NCBI RefSeq assembly: GCF_023703415.1
Contig: NZ_JAGMTU010000010.1
Span: 1 to 64,000 of the forward strand
From: Microbacterium sp. USTB-Y
Lineage (GTDB): Bacteria; Actinomycetota; Actinomycetes; Actinomycetales; Microbacteriaceae
DNA length: 64,000 nt
Reading direction: 5' to 3'
In this document: one piece after another, positions 1 to 8,590 of the stretch
How positions within the stretch are numbered: the stretch's first letter is position 1
Layout of the letters: the number at the start of each line of letters is the position of its first letter
Translations under genes and position numbers: made by a program
Notes under the pieces: generated by a model
Seen by the model: only the letters and a program-made list of their open reading frames with translations
What the model was told of the DNA's origin: nothing
The model's database searches: none

Positions 1-95
1 CATCACGCACACGCGCGTCGCCGAGGCCGCGGACATCCCCTGCTCCTGCGGCAACCACGGCTGCCTGGAGACCATCGCGAGCGGTGCGGGCCTCG
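1..95. repeat. Left copy of a perfect 95-bp inverted repeat
   Basis: Every base from 1 to 95 matches the reverse complement of 427-521; the match breaks at base 96 (426 on the other arm). On the plus strand this piece encodes the ROK zinc motif CSCGNHGCLE, which belongs on the minus strand. It abuts the window edge, so its full length is unknown. A fold-back assembly or amplification artefact at a contig end is the simplest reading. Confidence 0.95.
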
Positions 96-1243
96 ACCAG
101 CTCCATGGCCAGGCGCGCCGCGCCGTAGAGCGCCGCGTCGGGGCCCGTGCGGGCGGACTCGATGCGCAGGGTCTGGGTGGCGAGCGGATGGCACGCCTCG
201 TACACGCGGCTGCGGACCGCGGCGAGGAAGGGCTCGCTCGCGCTCATGCTCCCGGTGAGGAACACGGCGTGCGGGTTGAAGAAGTTGACCACGCCGGACA
301 ACACCTGACCGAGGTGCGTGCCGGCCGTGCGCACCAGCGTCGTGGCGATCGGATCGCCGTTGCGCGCCAGCTCCAGCACGTCGGCGGCGCCCGCGACGGC
401 GACGCCGCGCTCGCGCATCTGCCGGACGAGGCCCGCACCGCTCGCGATGGTCTCCAGGCAGCCGTGGTTGCCGCAGGAGCAGGGGATGTCCGCGGCCTCG
501 GCGACGCGCGTGTGCGTGATGTCCCCGGCCGCGGACGTGGCGCCGCGGTGCACGGAACCCGCCACGATGATGCCGCTTCCGATCGCGGTCCCCGCCTTGA
601 CCGTGATGCTGTGCTGGTCGCGCGTGAGGCTGCGGTGATGCTCGCCCAGGGCCATGAGGTTCGCGTCGTTGTCGACCACGGCCGGAACGCCGAAGCGCCC
701 GGCCAGCGCCTCGCCGACGCGGAATCCGGGCCAGCCCGGCATACGGGAGGGCTGGTCCACGCTGCCGGACTCGAAGTCCACCGGCCCCGGGAGCGCGATG
801 CCCACTGCTCGGATGTCTGCCTCGGCGGCGAGGGCGCGGAGCCCCGCCTCGACGAGGGCGAGCGTCGCCTCGGGGCCGTCCGCGATCGTGATCGGGATCG
901 TCGCGGTCCGGTCGAGGTGACCGCCGAGATCGAGCAGCCCGAGCCGGGCGTGCTCGCCGCCGAGTTCCGCGGCCAGCACGCGATGCGGTGTGCCGCCCAG
1001 GGAGAGGCGGCGTGCGCGGCGTCCGCCGGACGACTGCGCCTGACCGTTCTCCCGCAGGATTCCGGCGTCCACGAGCTCCTGCACGCGGAGGGAGACGGTG
1101 GATGGGGCGATGCCGAGCAGCCGGGCGAGGTCGGAGCGCGACAGCGCTTCACCGCGCGTCACCAGCTCCACGATCTGCCGGGCGTGGTCGCCGGACGACG
1201 GGGGTTCGCGACGGTCCGGGGACCGGTCTGCGGGATGTGCCAT
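1..1243 (-). CDS. ROK-family transcriptional repressor (NagC/XylR type), 3' end disrupted at window edge
   Basis: Probable sugar-responsive repressor of the adjacent ABC-transporter operon, which is transcribed away from it. The minus-strand frame opens at ATG 1243. Residues about 18-60 form a winged helix (SRSDLARLLGIAPSTVS). A ROK sugar-binding fold follows, with the zinc motif CSCGNHGCLE near residues 253-262 and a typical C-terminal GAARLAMEL near residue 380. The real protein should stop just after that point. Instead, from base 95 leftwards the sequence is an inverted copy of 427-521, so the frame stays open to base 2 and encodes nonsense. About 382 residues are authentic, close to a full-length ROK regulator. 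An inverted repeat at 1400-1421 is a plausible operator. Confidence 0.88.
   Translation of the reverse strand, partial: MAHPADRSPDRREPPSSGDHARQIVELVTRGEALSRSDLARLLGIAPSTVSLRVQELVDAGILRENGQAQSSGGRRARRLSLGGTPHRVLAAELGGEHARLGLLDLGGHLDRTATIPITIADGPEATLALVEAGLRALAAEADIRAVGIALPGPVDFESGSVDQPSRMPGWPGFRVGEALAGRFGVPAVVDNDANLMALGEHHRSLTRDQHSITVKAGTAIGSGIIVAGSVHRGATSAAGDITHTRVAEAADIPCSCGNHGCLETIASGAGLVRQMRERGVAVAGAADVLELARNGDPIATTLVRTAGTHLGQVLSGVVNFFNPHAVFLTGSMSASEPFLAAVRSRVYEACHPLATQTLRIESARTGPDAALYGAARLAMELVEARTARDGLQAAVVAAGAGDVRGLGDARVRD
427..521. repeat. Right copy of the 95-bp inverted repeat, inside the ROK gene
   Basis: This is the authentic copy. On the minus strand it encodes ROK residues about 242-272, including the zinc-binding cysteines, in frame with the rest of the gene. 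Its perfect inverted twin lies at 1-95. Confidence 0.95.
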
Positions 1244-1399
1244 GACACTTCCTTCGAGGTCGAATGAAGATCACTCTAGTGGCGAATGACCAACCAGTTC
1301 GGATAAATCACGGAACTCTCACGATCTGAGCCAGACATCCGATGTTCGACTGGAGTTTCGCGTGTCGCTCTGACAGGATGAGGGCATAACCCCGAATTA

Positions 1400-1421
1400 C
1401 TTCGTTCGAACTCAAACGAAG
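1400..1421. promoter_or_regulatory. Candidate ROK operator upstream of the sugar operon
   Basis: A perfect 7-bp inverted repeat, CTTCGTT-N8-AACGAAG, lies 33 bp before the binding-protein start in the 211-bp gap between the ROK gene and the operon. A -35-like CTGACA sits at 1370-1375; no convincing -10 follows at 17 bp. The symmetry and spacing suit a dimeric helix-turn-helix repressor. Assignment to the ROK protein is inference from position. Confidence 0.5.
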
Positions 1422-1454
1422 CCTGGATCTGTTCGTGCCTGAGGAGGCATTTCA

Positions 1455-2714
1455 ATGAAGAAGACTCACCTCGTCCCCGCGGCGGCGTTCACGGTGGGCG
1501 CCGCCCTCGTCCTCACCGGCTGCGGAGGCTCCAGCAGCAGCGCCGGTGGCGACGACAAGACCGTCGTGGTCGACATGTGGGCCGGATCCGCCGACGACAC
1601 CAAGGCGCTGCAGGCTCAGATCGACGTCGCCAAGAAGCAGAACCCGGACCTCAAGATCGAGCTGCGCACCGCGCCGTGGAACGACTTCTTCACGAAGCTC
1701 ACCACGAACATGGCCTCGGGCAACATGGCGTGCGTCACGGGCATGAACAGCGGCATGCTCTCCAGCTACACCGCAGGCTTCCAGAAGCTCACCGCGGACG
1801 ATCTGAAGACCGCGGGCCTCAAGGAGGGCGACTTCGCCTCCGGCACCACCGAGATCCTGAAGAACAAGGGCGAGCTCTACGGCCTGCCGTTCGACACCGC
1901 GACCATGCTCGTCTACTACAACGCGGATCAGCTCAAGGCCGCGGGCGCGGCCGACCCGAAGCCGGGCTGGACCTTCGACGACTTCGAGAAGACCGCGAAG
2001 GCGGCCACCCGCGACGGCAAGCAGGGCTTCGCCGTCGGTATGGGCGACTTCCAGTGGCAGGCGCTGCCGATCGCCAAGGCGGGCGTGCAGCCGGCGACGC
2101 AGGACGGCAAGCTCCAGCTCACCGACAAGAAGTTCTCCGACGCCGCGACCTGGTACGCGGGCCTGGTCACCGACCAGAAGGTGGCGCTCCCCGTCGCCAG
2201 CGCCTCGGACGGCGGCTGGGGCGAGGACCAGTACTCCAACGGCAACGCGGCCATGGCCGTCGACGGCACGTGGAACGCGGTCAGCTACCTGAAGAACGAG
2301 GCGGGCTTCACCGCGGGCATGGCGCCGCTGCCGGGCGACGGCAAGGACTCGCTGAGCCTCATCCTCGGCTCGGGCTACGGCATCTCCAAGACCTGCAAGA
2401 ACAAGGACGCCGCGCTCAAGGTGCTCGGATCCCTGCTCAGCAAGGACTCGCAGGACTACATCGCCTCCTCGGGCCGCAGCTACCCGGCGCGCACCGAGAG
2501 CCAGCCGCTGTACTTCGAGTCGATCGACGAGAAGTACCGCGCACAGGTCGAGGAGGTCTTCAAGGCCGCGTTCGCGAACGTGCAGGGTCAGTACGTCACC
2601 GACAACTGGTCGAAGGTCGGCAGCTACATCCAGCCGCAGCTCGTGAGCGTCTATAACGGCCAGACCCCCATGGCCGACGTGCTCAAGAGCGCGCAGGAGC
2701 AGTTCGGCAAGTGA
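1455..2714 (+). CDS. Sugar ABC transporter substrate-binding lipoprotein
   Basis: Extracytoplasmic solute-binding protein of family 1 (oligosaccharide type), 419 aa. A signal peptide ends in the lipobox LTGC, so Cys23 would be lipid-anchored, followed by a Ser/Gly linker. The GAGGAG ribosome site 5-10 bases before ATG 1455 is strong. It is the first gene of the operon and is followed 64 bp later by two permeases. No ATPase gene is present, so a shared MsmK/MalK-like ATPase elsewhere is expected. The substrate is not readable from sequence; the GH29 and ROK-kinase neighbours suggest a fucosylated or amino-sugar-containing glycan. Induction through the upstream operator is likely. Confidence 0.93.
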   Translation: MKKTHLVPAAAFTVGAALVLTGCGGSSSSAGGDDKTVVVDMWAGSADDTKALQAQIDVAKKQNPDLKIELRTAPWNDFFTKLTTNMASGNMACVTGMNSGMLSSYTAGFQKLTADDLKTAGLKEGDFASGTTEILKNKGELYGLPFDTATMLVYYNADQLKAAGAADPKPGWTFDDFEKTAKAATRDGKQGFAVGMGDFQWQALPIAKAGVQPATQDGKLQLTDKKFSDAATWYAGLVTDQKVALPVASASDGGWGEDQYSNGNAAMAVDGTWNAVSYLKNEAGFTAGMAPLPGDGKDSLSLILGSGYGISKTCKNKDAALKVLGSLLSKDSQDYIASSGRSYPARTESQPLYFESIDEKYRAQVEEVFKAAFANVQGQYVTDNWSKVGSYIQPQLVSVYNGQTPMADVLKSAQEQFGK

Positions 2715-2778
2715 TCCCCTCCCGGCCCGGCGGATCCGTCCGCCGGGCCGGGACACCATCCTGGAAGAAGGAGGAACG

Positions 2779-3723
2779 GTGACCATCGCCGCATCCCGCC
2801 GTCGCGCGCCGCAGGACCGCCGCGGCGTCCCGGCCCGCCGCGGATCCCTCGCGCGGACAGAGGGCCGTCAGGCGCTCGGCTTCGCGAGCCCCGCCCTGAT
2901 CGGCCTCGCCGTGTTCACCGTCGTGCCGGTCGTGCTCTCGATCGTGATGAGCTTCTACAACTGGCCCACGTTCGGCGACAAGACGTTCAACGGCGTCGGG
3001 AACTACATCAAGCTCTTCACGTCGAGCCCGGACTTCTGGCCCGCGATGCGCAACACCGCCGTCTTCACGGTCGTCTACGTGCCGCTCAGCATCGTCTGCT
3101 CCCTGATCCTGGCGATGTCCCTCGGGCCGCGGATCCGCGGACGCGGCGCGCTGCGCGTGCTCTTCTTCATCCCGGTCGTGACGCCCATGGTCGCGAGCGT
3201 CCTGGTGTGGAAGATGATGCTGCAGCCGCAGGGCCTCTTCAACGGGATCGCCCAGGGCTGGTTCGGCATCAAGCTCCCCAACTTCCTCGCCGACCCGTTC
3301 TGGGCGATGGCGATGGTCATCATCATGAGCGTCTGGCAGGGGCTCGGCTACAACATGCTCATCTTCTCGGCCGCCCTCGAGCAGTTGCCGGAATCGGTCA
3401 TCGAGGCGGCGCGGATCGACGGGGCCTCCGGTTTCCGGATGCAGTGGAGCGTCGTGGTCCCGATGATCTCGCCGTCGATCTTCTTCGCGACGATCATGAC
3501 CATGATCACGTCCCTGCAGGTCTTCGCGCAGCCGCAGCTGCTCACCGGCGGCGGTCCGGGCAATGCGACTCAGCCGCTCGTGCAGTTCATCTACAACCAG
3601 GGCTTCAAGTTCCAGGATCTCGGCATCGCCGCCGCCGGCGCGTGGATCCTGTTCGCGCTCATCATCATCATCACCGCGCTGCAGTTCGGAGCGCAGAAGA
3701 AGTGGGTGCACTATGAGCACTGA
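2779..3723 (+). CDS. Carbohydrate ABC transporter permease (MalF/UgpA type)
   Basis: Inner-membrane permease of 314 aa, starting at GTG 2779 behind the ribosome site GAAGGAGGAA. A cytoplasmic N-terminus rich in Arg is followed by about six membrane spans. The EAA loop that contacts the ATPase is visible as EAARIDGASGFRMQWSVVVP near residues 212-231. It pairs with the next gene, whose ATG lies 11 bp before this stop, so the two are translationally coupled. Confidence 0.94.
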   Translation: MTIAASRRRAPQDRRGVPARRGSLARTEGRQALGFASPALIGLAVFTVVPVVLSIVMSFYNWPTFGDKTFNGVGNYIKLFTSSPDFWPAMRNTAVFTVVYVPLSIVCSLILAMSLGPRIRGRGALRVLFFIPVVTPMVASVLVWKMMLQPQGLFNGIAQGWFGIKLPNFLADPFWAMAMVIIMSVWQGLGYNMLIFSAALEQLPESVIEAARIDGASGFRMQWSVVVPMISPSIFFATIMTMITSLQVFAQPQLLTGGGPGNATQPLVQFIYNQGFKFQDLGIAAAGAWILFALIIIITALQFGAQKKWVHYEH

Positions 3724-4639
3724 TCTGCAGCAGAGCGCCCTCATCGCCTCGGACGAGTCGATCGAGGTCGCGGCCGAGGACCGCACCAAGCGCACCAAGG
3801 CGCCGCTCTCCGGCGCCGAGCGGACGCGCCTCATCATCGCCCACGTCTTCGTCTACCTCGCCGCGCTGATCTTCGTGTCGCCGCTGATCTACTCGTTCTT
3901 CTCGGCGCTCAAGCCGAACAACGAGATGTTCTCGATGCCGCCGAAGCTCATCGGCTCCGAGCTGCGCTGGTCGAACTTCGCCGACGTGTTCGCGTACGGT
4001 CCGTTCCTCACCTACATCGGCAACTCGTTCTTCGTGGCGATCGCCGGAACACTCGTCGTCCTCATCGTCTCCACGACCGCGGGCTACGCCTTCGGGCGTC
4101 TGCGCTGGAAGGGCCGCGACGCCGTGTTCGTGCTCTTCCTCGCGACCCTCATGGTCCCCGCCGAGGTGCTCGTCATCCCGATGTTCCAGGTCATGCAGTG
4201 GCTGAACTGGGTGGACACCTACCAGGCGCTGATCTTCCCGTTCGCGTTCACCGCCTTCGGCACGTTCCTCATGCGGCAGTTCTTCCGGGGGATCCCCTAC
4301 GAGCTCGAAGAGGCCGCGCGCGTCGACGGCGCGGGGCCCGTGCGCTCGTTCCTGCAGATCATCCTCCCGCTCGCGAAGTCGGCGGTCGCGGTGCTCTCCG
4401 TGTTCACCTTCCTGTCGTTCTGGAACAGCTACCTCTGGCCGCTCATCGTCACGGTCGACTACAACGCGCACGGCACGCTCCCCGTGGGACTCGCGACCTT
4501 CTCCGGTCTCACCGGCACGCGCTGGGACCTGCAGATGGCGGCGGCGATCATCTCGATGGTGCCCACGACGATCCTCGTGATCGTGCTGCAGAAGCACCTG
4601 GTCAAGGGCATCGCGATGGCGGGGCTCGGCGGACGATGA
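3713..4639 (+). CDS. Carbohydrate ABC transporter permease (MalG/UgpE type)
   Basis: Second permease of the uptake system, 308 aa. ATG 3713 is chosen because it overlaps the upstream permease stop by 11 bp and gives the usual family length; the open frame upstream is only the shadow of the first permease. About six membrane spans are visible. The EAA loop reads EEAARVDGAGPVRSFLQI near residues 198-215. Its stop overlaps the kinase start as ATGA. Confidence 0.94.
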   Translation: MSTDLQQSALIASDESIEVAAEDRTKRTKAPLSGAERTRLIIAHVFVYLAALIFVSPLIYSFFSALKPNNEMFSMPPKLIGSELRWSNFADVFAYGPFLTYIGNSFFVAIAGTLVVLIVSTTAGYAFGRLRWKGRDAVFVLFLATLMVPAEVLVIPMFQVMQWLNWVDTYQALIFPFAFTAFGTFLMRQFFRGIPYELEEAARVDGAGPVRSFLQIILPLAKSAVAVLSVFTFLSFWNSYLWPLIVTVDYNAHGTLPVGLATFSGLTGTRWDLQMAAAIISMVPTTILVIVLQKHLVKGIAMAGLGGR

Positions 4640-5610
4640 CCCACGACGCACACTCCGGTGCCGACCCGCACCGGCACACGAGCGCGCCCGTGATCGCGGG
4701 CATCGACATCGGCGGGACGAAGATCTCCGCCGTGCTGACCGACGAGTCCGGATCCGTCCTGGCCCGAGGCGTCGTACCGGCGCCGGCCGCGGAGGGCGGT
4801 CCCGCGATGGCGGACGCCGCAGCGGGCCTCGTGCTCCGGCTGTGCGGCGTGATCGGAGCGCCCCTGGCCGGCGCCGGCGTCGGTGCGGCCGGTGTGATCG
4901 ACCAGGAGCGCGGCGTCGTGGTCGCCGCCTCCGCCACGTTCACGGACTGGAGCGGCTTCCCCCTGGCGGAGGAGCTCGAAGGCCGACTCGGCGCACCCGT
5001 GTGGGTCGAGAACGACGTGAACGCGTTCCTCCTCGGCGAGCTGCGCTGGGGTGCGGCCCGCGGCGAGAGCGACGTGCTCGGCATCATGCTCGGCACCGGA
5101 GTGGGAGGCGCGATCGCCCTCGGCGGCGCCGTACACCACGGCGTGCACGGCGCGGCGGGGGAGATCGGGCACACGCCGGGATTCAGCGAGCTCGTCTGCA
5201 CCTGCGGGCAGACCGGGCATCTCGAGACGCTCGCCTCCGGCACCTCGATCACGCGCCGCTATCGCGCGGCCACGGGATCCGACGCCTCCGCTCCGGAGAT
5301 CGCCGATCGCGCCAGGGGCGGCGAGGCCGCTGCGCTCGCCGTCTTCGCAGACGCGGCGCGGGCGACCGCGCTCGCCGCGTCCATCACGGCATCACTGCTC
5401 GATCTCGGCATGGTCGTGGTCGGCGGCGGAGTCCGCGAGGCCTGGGACCTGCTCGAACCCGGCATCCTCGAGACGCTGCGCACCGACGCCCCGGTCTCCG
5501 GGTTCCCGCTGCGCATCGTGCCCGCCGAGATCTCGGCCGACGCCGTCGCCCGGGGAGCAGCGGCGCTCGCGTCCGCGCGGCTCGCCGATTCCGTCCCCGC
5601 CACCGTCTGA
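4636..5610 (+). CDS. ROK-family sugar kinase
   Basis: Cytoplasmic sugar kinase of 324 aa that probably phosphorylates the imported or released sugar using ATP. The phosphate-binding motif GIDIGGTK is at residues about 22-29, and the catalytic base is in VENDVNAF. The ROK zinc motif reads H179...CTCGQTGHLE (C188, C190). The usual third cysteine, residue 195, is His here, which could still bind zinc. No helix-turn-helix is present, which separates it from the ROK repressor at the left edge. ATG 4636 overlaps the permease stop by 4 bp. Substrate specificity (glucose, fructose, N-acetyl sugar) is not determined. Confidence 0.9.
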   Translation: MTHDAHSGADPHRHTSAPVIAGIDIGGTKISAVLTDESGSVLARGVVPAPAAEGGPAMADAAAGLVLRLCGVIGAPLAGAGVGAAGVIDQERGVVVAASATFTDWSGFPLAEELEGRLGAPVWVENDVNAFLLGELRWGAARGESDVLGIMLGTGVGGAIALGGAVHHGVHGAAGEIGHTPGFSELVCTCGQTGHLETLASGTSITRRYRAATGSDASAPEIADRARGGEAAALAVFADAARATALAASITASLLDLGMVVVGGGVREAWDLLEPGILETLRTDAPVSGFPLRIVPAEISADAVARGAAALASARLADSVPATV

Positions 5611-5645
5611 ACCGTCCGCACCCCTGAGAAGGAACCCACGCCGTC

Positions 5646-7244
5646 ATGACAGCGCCCACCCCGCACCTCCGCCCCGAGGCCGACACGGTCTGGATGGGGC
5701 CGCTCCCGCCCGTCGAGGACGGAGGGCTCGTCCGTCCGCGGATCGGCATCGCCGGGATCTCGATCGAGTCCAGCACCTTCTCGCCGCACATCTCCGGCGA
5801 CGAGGCCTTCACGATCCGCGAGGGCGCCGAGCTCGTCGGCTACTACCCGTTCCTCGACGAGGAGCGTGAGCTGCGAGCGGCGGCGGAGTGGGTCCCGATC
5901 CATCACGGCCGCTCGCTTCCGGGAGGTGCCGTGGCGCTGGCCACCTACCTGCGGATGAAGGAGGCGATCGTTCACGGCATCCGCGCCGAGATCGCCGCGG
6001 GCGGTCCGTTCGACGGCTTCTTCTTCGACATCCACGGCGCCATGAGCGTCGTCGGGATGCAGGACGCGGAGGGGGACCTCGCGGCAGCCGTGCGCGCCGA
6101 GCTCGGCGACGACGTGCTCGTGTCGACCTCGATGGACCTGCACGGCAACGTGTCGGAGGTGCTGCGCGACGCCCTGGATCTGCTCACCTGCTATCGGATG
6201 GCGCCGCACGAGGACTGGATGAACACCAAGGAGCGCGCGGTGTGGAACCTGCTCGCGCGCCTGCGCGGTCCGCACGGATCCGATCCGCTGCTCCGCCGCC
6301 CCTTCAAGGCATGGGTCCCCGTTCCCGTGCTGCTGCCGGGGGAGAAGACGAGCACCCGACTGGAGCCGGCGCGCGGCATCTACGCGCAGGTGCCGGACGT
6401 CGAGGAGCTCGACGGCGTCGTGGACGCGGCGATCTGGGTCGGATACGCGTGGGCCGACGAGCCGCGCAACATGGCGATCGTGATGGTGACCGGCGACGAC
6501 CGCACCGTGATCGCCCGCGAGGCGGAGCGGCTGGCACGGGAGTACTGGGACGCCCGCGCCGACTTCGTCTTCGTGGGCCCGACCGCGGGCCTCGGTGAGG
6601 CGCTCGATCGCGCGCTCGCACCGGGAGCCGCTCGCCCGTACGTGATCTCCGACTCCGGCGACAACCCCACGGCGGGCGGCGCCGGCGACGTGTCCTGGAC
6701 GCTCGGCGAGCTGCTCGCGCGCCCGGAGCTCGCAGAGCCGGGGCGCGTCGTCGTGCACGCCTCCGTCTTCGATCCCGCGGCGGTCGCGCAGGCCGTGGCC
6801 GCGGGCGTCGGCGCCGCCGTCGACCTCGAGGTGGGCGGCCGGGTGGATCCGGGTCCGCGCGGCCCCGTGCCGATCTCGGGCGAGGTCTTCTCGATCACCG
6901 AGGGCGATCCCGAGGCGGGCACGCAGGTCGTGATCCGCGCCGGCAGCGTGCACGCGATCGTCACCGAGCGCCGCAAGCCCTTCCACCACCTCGACGACTT
7001 CCGCATGCTGGGACTGGATCCCGAGGCCGCCGACATCGTGATCGTGAAGATCGGCTACCTCGAGCCCGAGCTGTACGACCTCGCCGCCGACTGGACGCTC
7101 GCGCTCACGCCGGGTGGCGTGGACCAGGATCTGCTCCGCCTGGGGCACCACCGGCTCGCACCCGGTGTCTTCCCGTTCGACACCGACGGTGAGCCGGCCC
7201 TGACGGCGCACGTGAGCCGTCGCGGAGAGGAGCTGCCCGCATGA
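5646..7244 (+). CDS. M81-family metallopeptidase (MlrC/microcystinase C-like)
   Basis: M81 protein of 532 aa, starting at ATG 5646 with GAGAAGG upstream. The N-terminal domain shows IAGISIESSTFSP near residue 35. Probable metal ligands are in FDIHGAM (about 127) and SMDLHGN (about 163). The C-terminal domain contains SDSGDNPTAGGAGDV near residue 335. The founding member, MlrC, degrades linearised microcystin, but most members have unknown substrates. Its place between a sugar kinase and a fucosidase, overlapping the latter by 4 bp, points to action on a sugar-linked amide or peptide rather than a toxin; that is inference. Confidence 0.88.
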   Translation: MTAPTPHLRPEADTVWMGPLPPVEDGGLVRPRIGIAGISIESSTFSPHISGDEAFTIREGAELVGYYPFLDEERELRAAAEWVPIHHGRSLPGGAVALATYLRMKEAIVHGIRAEIAAGGPFDGFFFDIHGAMSVVGMQDAEGDLAAAVRAELGDDVLVSTSMDLHGNVSEVLRDALDLLTCYRMAPHEDWMNTKERAVWNLLARLRGPHGSDPLLRRPFKAWVPVPVLLPGEKTSTRLEPARGIYAQVPDVEELDGVVDAAIWVGYAWADEPRNMAIVMVTGDDRTVIAREAERLAREYWDARADFVFVGPTAGLGEALDRALAPGAARPYVISDSGDNPTAGGAGDVSWTLGELLARPELAEPGRVVVHASVFDPAAVAQAVAAGVGAAVDLEVGGRVDPGPRGPVPISGEVFSITEGDPEAGTQVVIRAGSVHAIVTERRKPFHHLDDFRMLGLDPEAADIVIVKIGYLEPELYDLAADWTLALTPGGVDQDLLRLGHHRLAPGVFPFDTDGEPALTAHVSRRGEELPA

Positions 7245-8590
7245 TGAACTTCGAGAAGCGCACCGGACCCGACTTCGGATCCGCCGCACCCGCCTACCCG
7301 GATGCCGCCGTGCCGGACTGGTACCGTGACGCCAAACTCGGCTTCTTCGTGCACTGGGGCCTGTACTCCGTGCCCGCCTGGGCCGTGCAGCACGGCGAGG
7401 GCGTGAACATCCCCACCGAGGACGCCTACGCCTGGCACCAGTACGCGGAGTGGTACGGCAACACCGTGCGGATCACGGGAAGCCCGACCTGGCAGCGGCA
7501 TCAGGAGCTCTACGGACCCGGGACGTCCTACGAGGACCTCGCCGACCTCTGGGACGCATCGTCCTTCGACGCGGACGCGTTCGTCGGCGAGCTCGTGGAT
7601 GCGGGGGCGCGCTACGTCATCCCCACCACCAAGCACCACGAGGGCTTCTGCCTGTGGGGGACCGGTACGACCGGATTCAACGCGGTGGCCCGCGGACCCC
7701 GGCGCGATCTGATCGCGGAGCTCCACGACGCCACGCGCCGTGCGGGCGCGCGGTTCGGCGTGTACTTCTCCGGCGCGCTGGACTGGCATGCGAGCGACTT
7801 CCCGGCGATCGAGTCCGACACCGACCTGTTCCGCTACCGCCGCAACGACGAGCACTTCTCGCGCTACGCCGCCGCGCAGCTCGACGAGCTCGTCGAGCGC
7901 TTCTCACCCGACGTGCTCTGGAACGACATCGAGTGGCCAGACGGCGGCAAGGGGAACGACGACTTCGCGGTCGCGGCACTCCTGCGCCGCTACTTCGCAC
8001 GGGTGCCGGACGGCGTCGTGAACGACCGCTGGGGTGTGCCGTACCACGGCTTCCTCACGCGGGAGTACACGCACATCCCCGGGATCCTCGATGCTCCGTG
8101 GGAGTCCACGCGCGGCCTCGGCTACTCGTTCGGGTACAACCAGGCGGAGGACGAGCGCCAGACGCTGTCCGGCCCGGACCTGATCCGGATGCTCGTCGAC
8201 GTCGTCTCCAAGAACGGCAACCTGCTCATCAACGTCGGTCCCGATGCGGCCGGGCGGATCCCCGAGCTGCAGCGCCGGACGATGCGCGACCTCGGCGCCT
8301 GGATGCGCACGAATGGCGAGACGATCCATGGCACGCGCCCCTGGCTGCGCTTCGGCGAGGAGACCGGCGAGCCGCGCCGCTATACCCAGTCGGCTGCCGG
8401 CGTGCACGTGCACGCGCTCGACCCCAGCGCCGGGGAGCTCCGTCTCCCGGCCGAGCTGACCGACGGCACGGCGCGCTGGGCGGACGGCTCCGCCGCGGAG
8501 TCGGAGAGCGCGACGGACGGTGCGCGGATCGTGCGCATCCCCGCCGGGCTGAGCGACGAGCCCGTCGCCACCCTCACGGTCGCACCGTGA
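7241..8590 (+). CDS. Alpha-L-fucosidase, GH29 family
   Basis: Predicted retaining alpha-L-fucosidase, 449 aa, with no signal peptide, so it should act on imported substrate in the cytoplasm. GH29 signatures include KLGFFVHWGLYSVPAW near residue 30, TTKHHEGFCLW near 128, and the nucleophile region DVLWNDIEWP, where Asp229 aligns with the known GH29 nucleophile. A C-terminal beta domain completes the usual length. ATG 7241 overlaps the M81 stop; ATG 7244 is an alternative. This enzyme is the best clue that the operon handles fucosylated glycans. Confidence 0.92.
   Translation: MMNFEKRTGPDFGSAAPAYPDAAVPDWYRDAKLGFFVHWGLYSVPAWAVQHGEGVNIPTEDAYAWHQYAEWYGNTVRITGSPTWQRHQELYGPGTSYEDLADLWDASSFDADAFVGELVDAGARYVIPTTKHHEGFCLWGTGTTGFNAVARGPRRDLIAELHDATRRAGARFGVYFSGALDWHASDFPAIESDTDLFRYRRNDEHFSRYAAAQLDELVERFSPDVLWNDIEWPDGGKGNDDFAVAALLRRYFARVPDGVVNDRWGVPYHGFLTREYTHIPGILDAPWESTRGLGYSFGYNQAEDERQTLSGPDLIRMLVDVVSKNGNLLINVGPDAAGRIPELQRRTMRDLGAWMRTNGETIHGTRPWLRFGEETGEPRRYTQSAAGVHVHALDPSAGELRLPAELTDGTARWADGSAAESESATDGARIVRIPAGLSDEPVATLTVAP

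Noticed and set aside
188..1267. Plus-strand open frame through the ROK gene
   Set aside because: The minus strand carries the winged helix and zinc motif; the plus frame has no protein character and no ribosome site.
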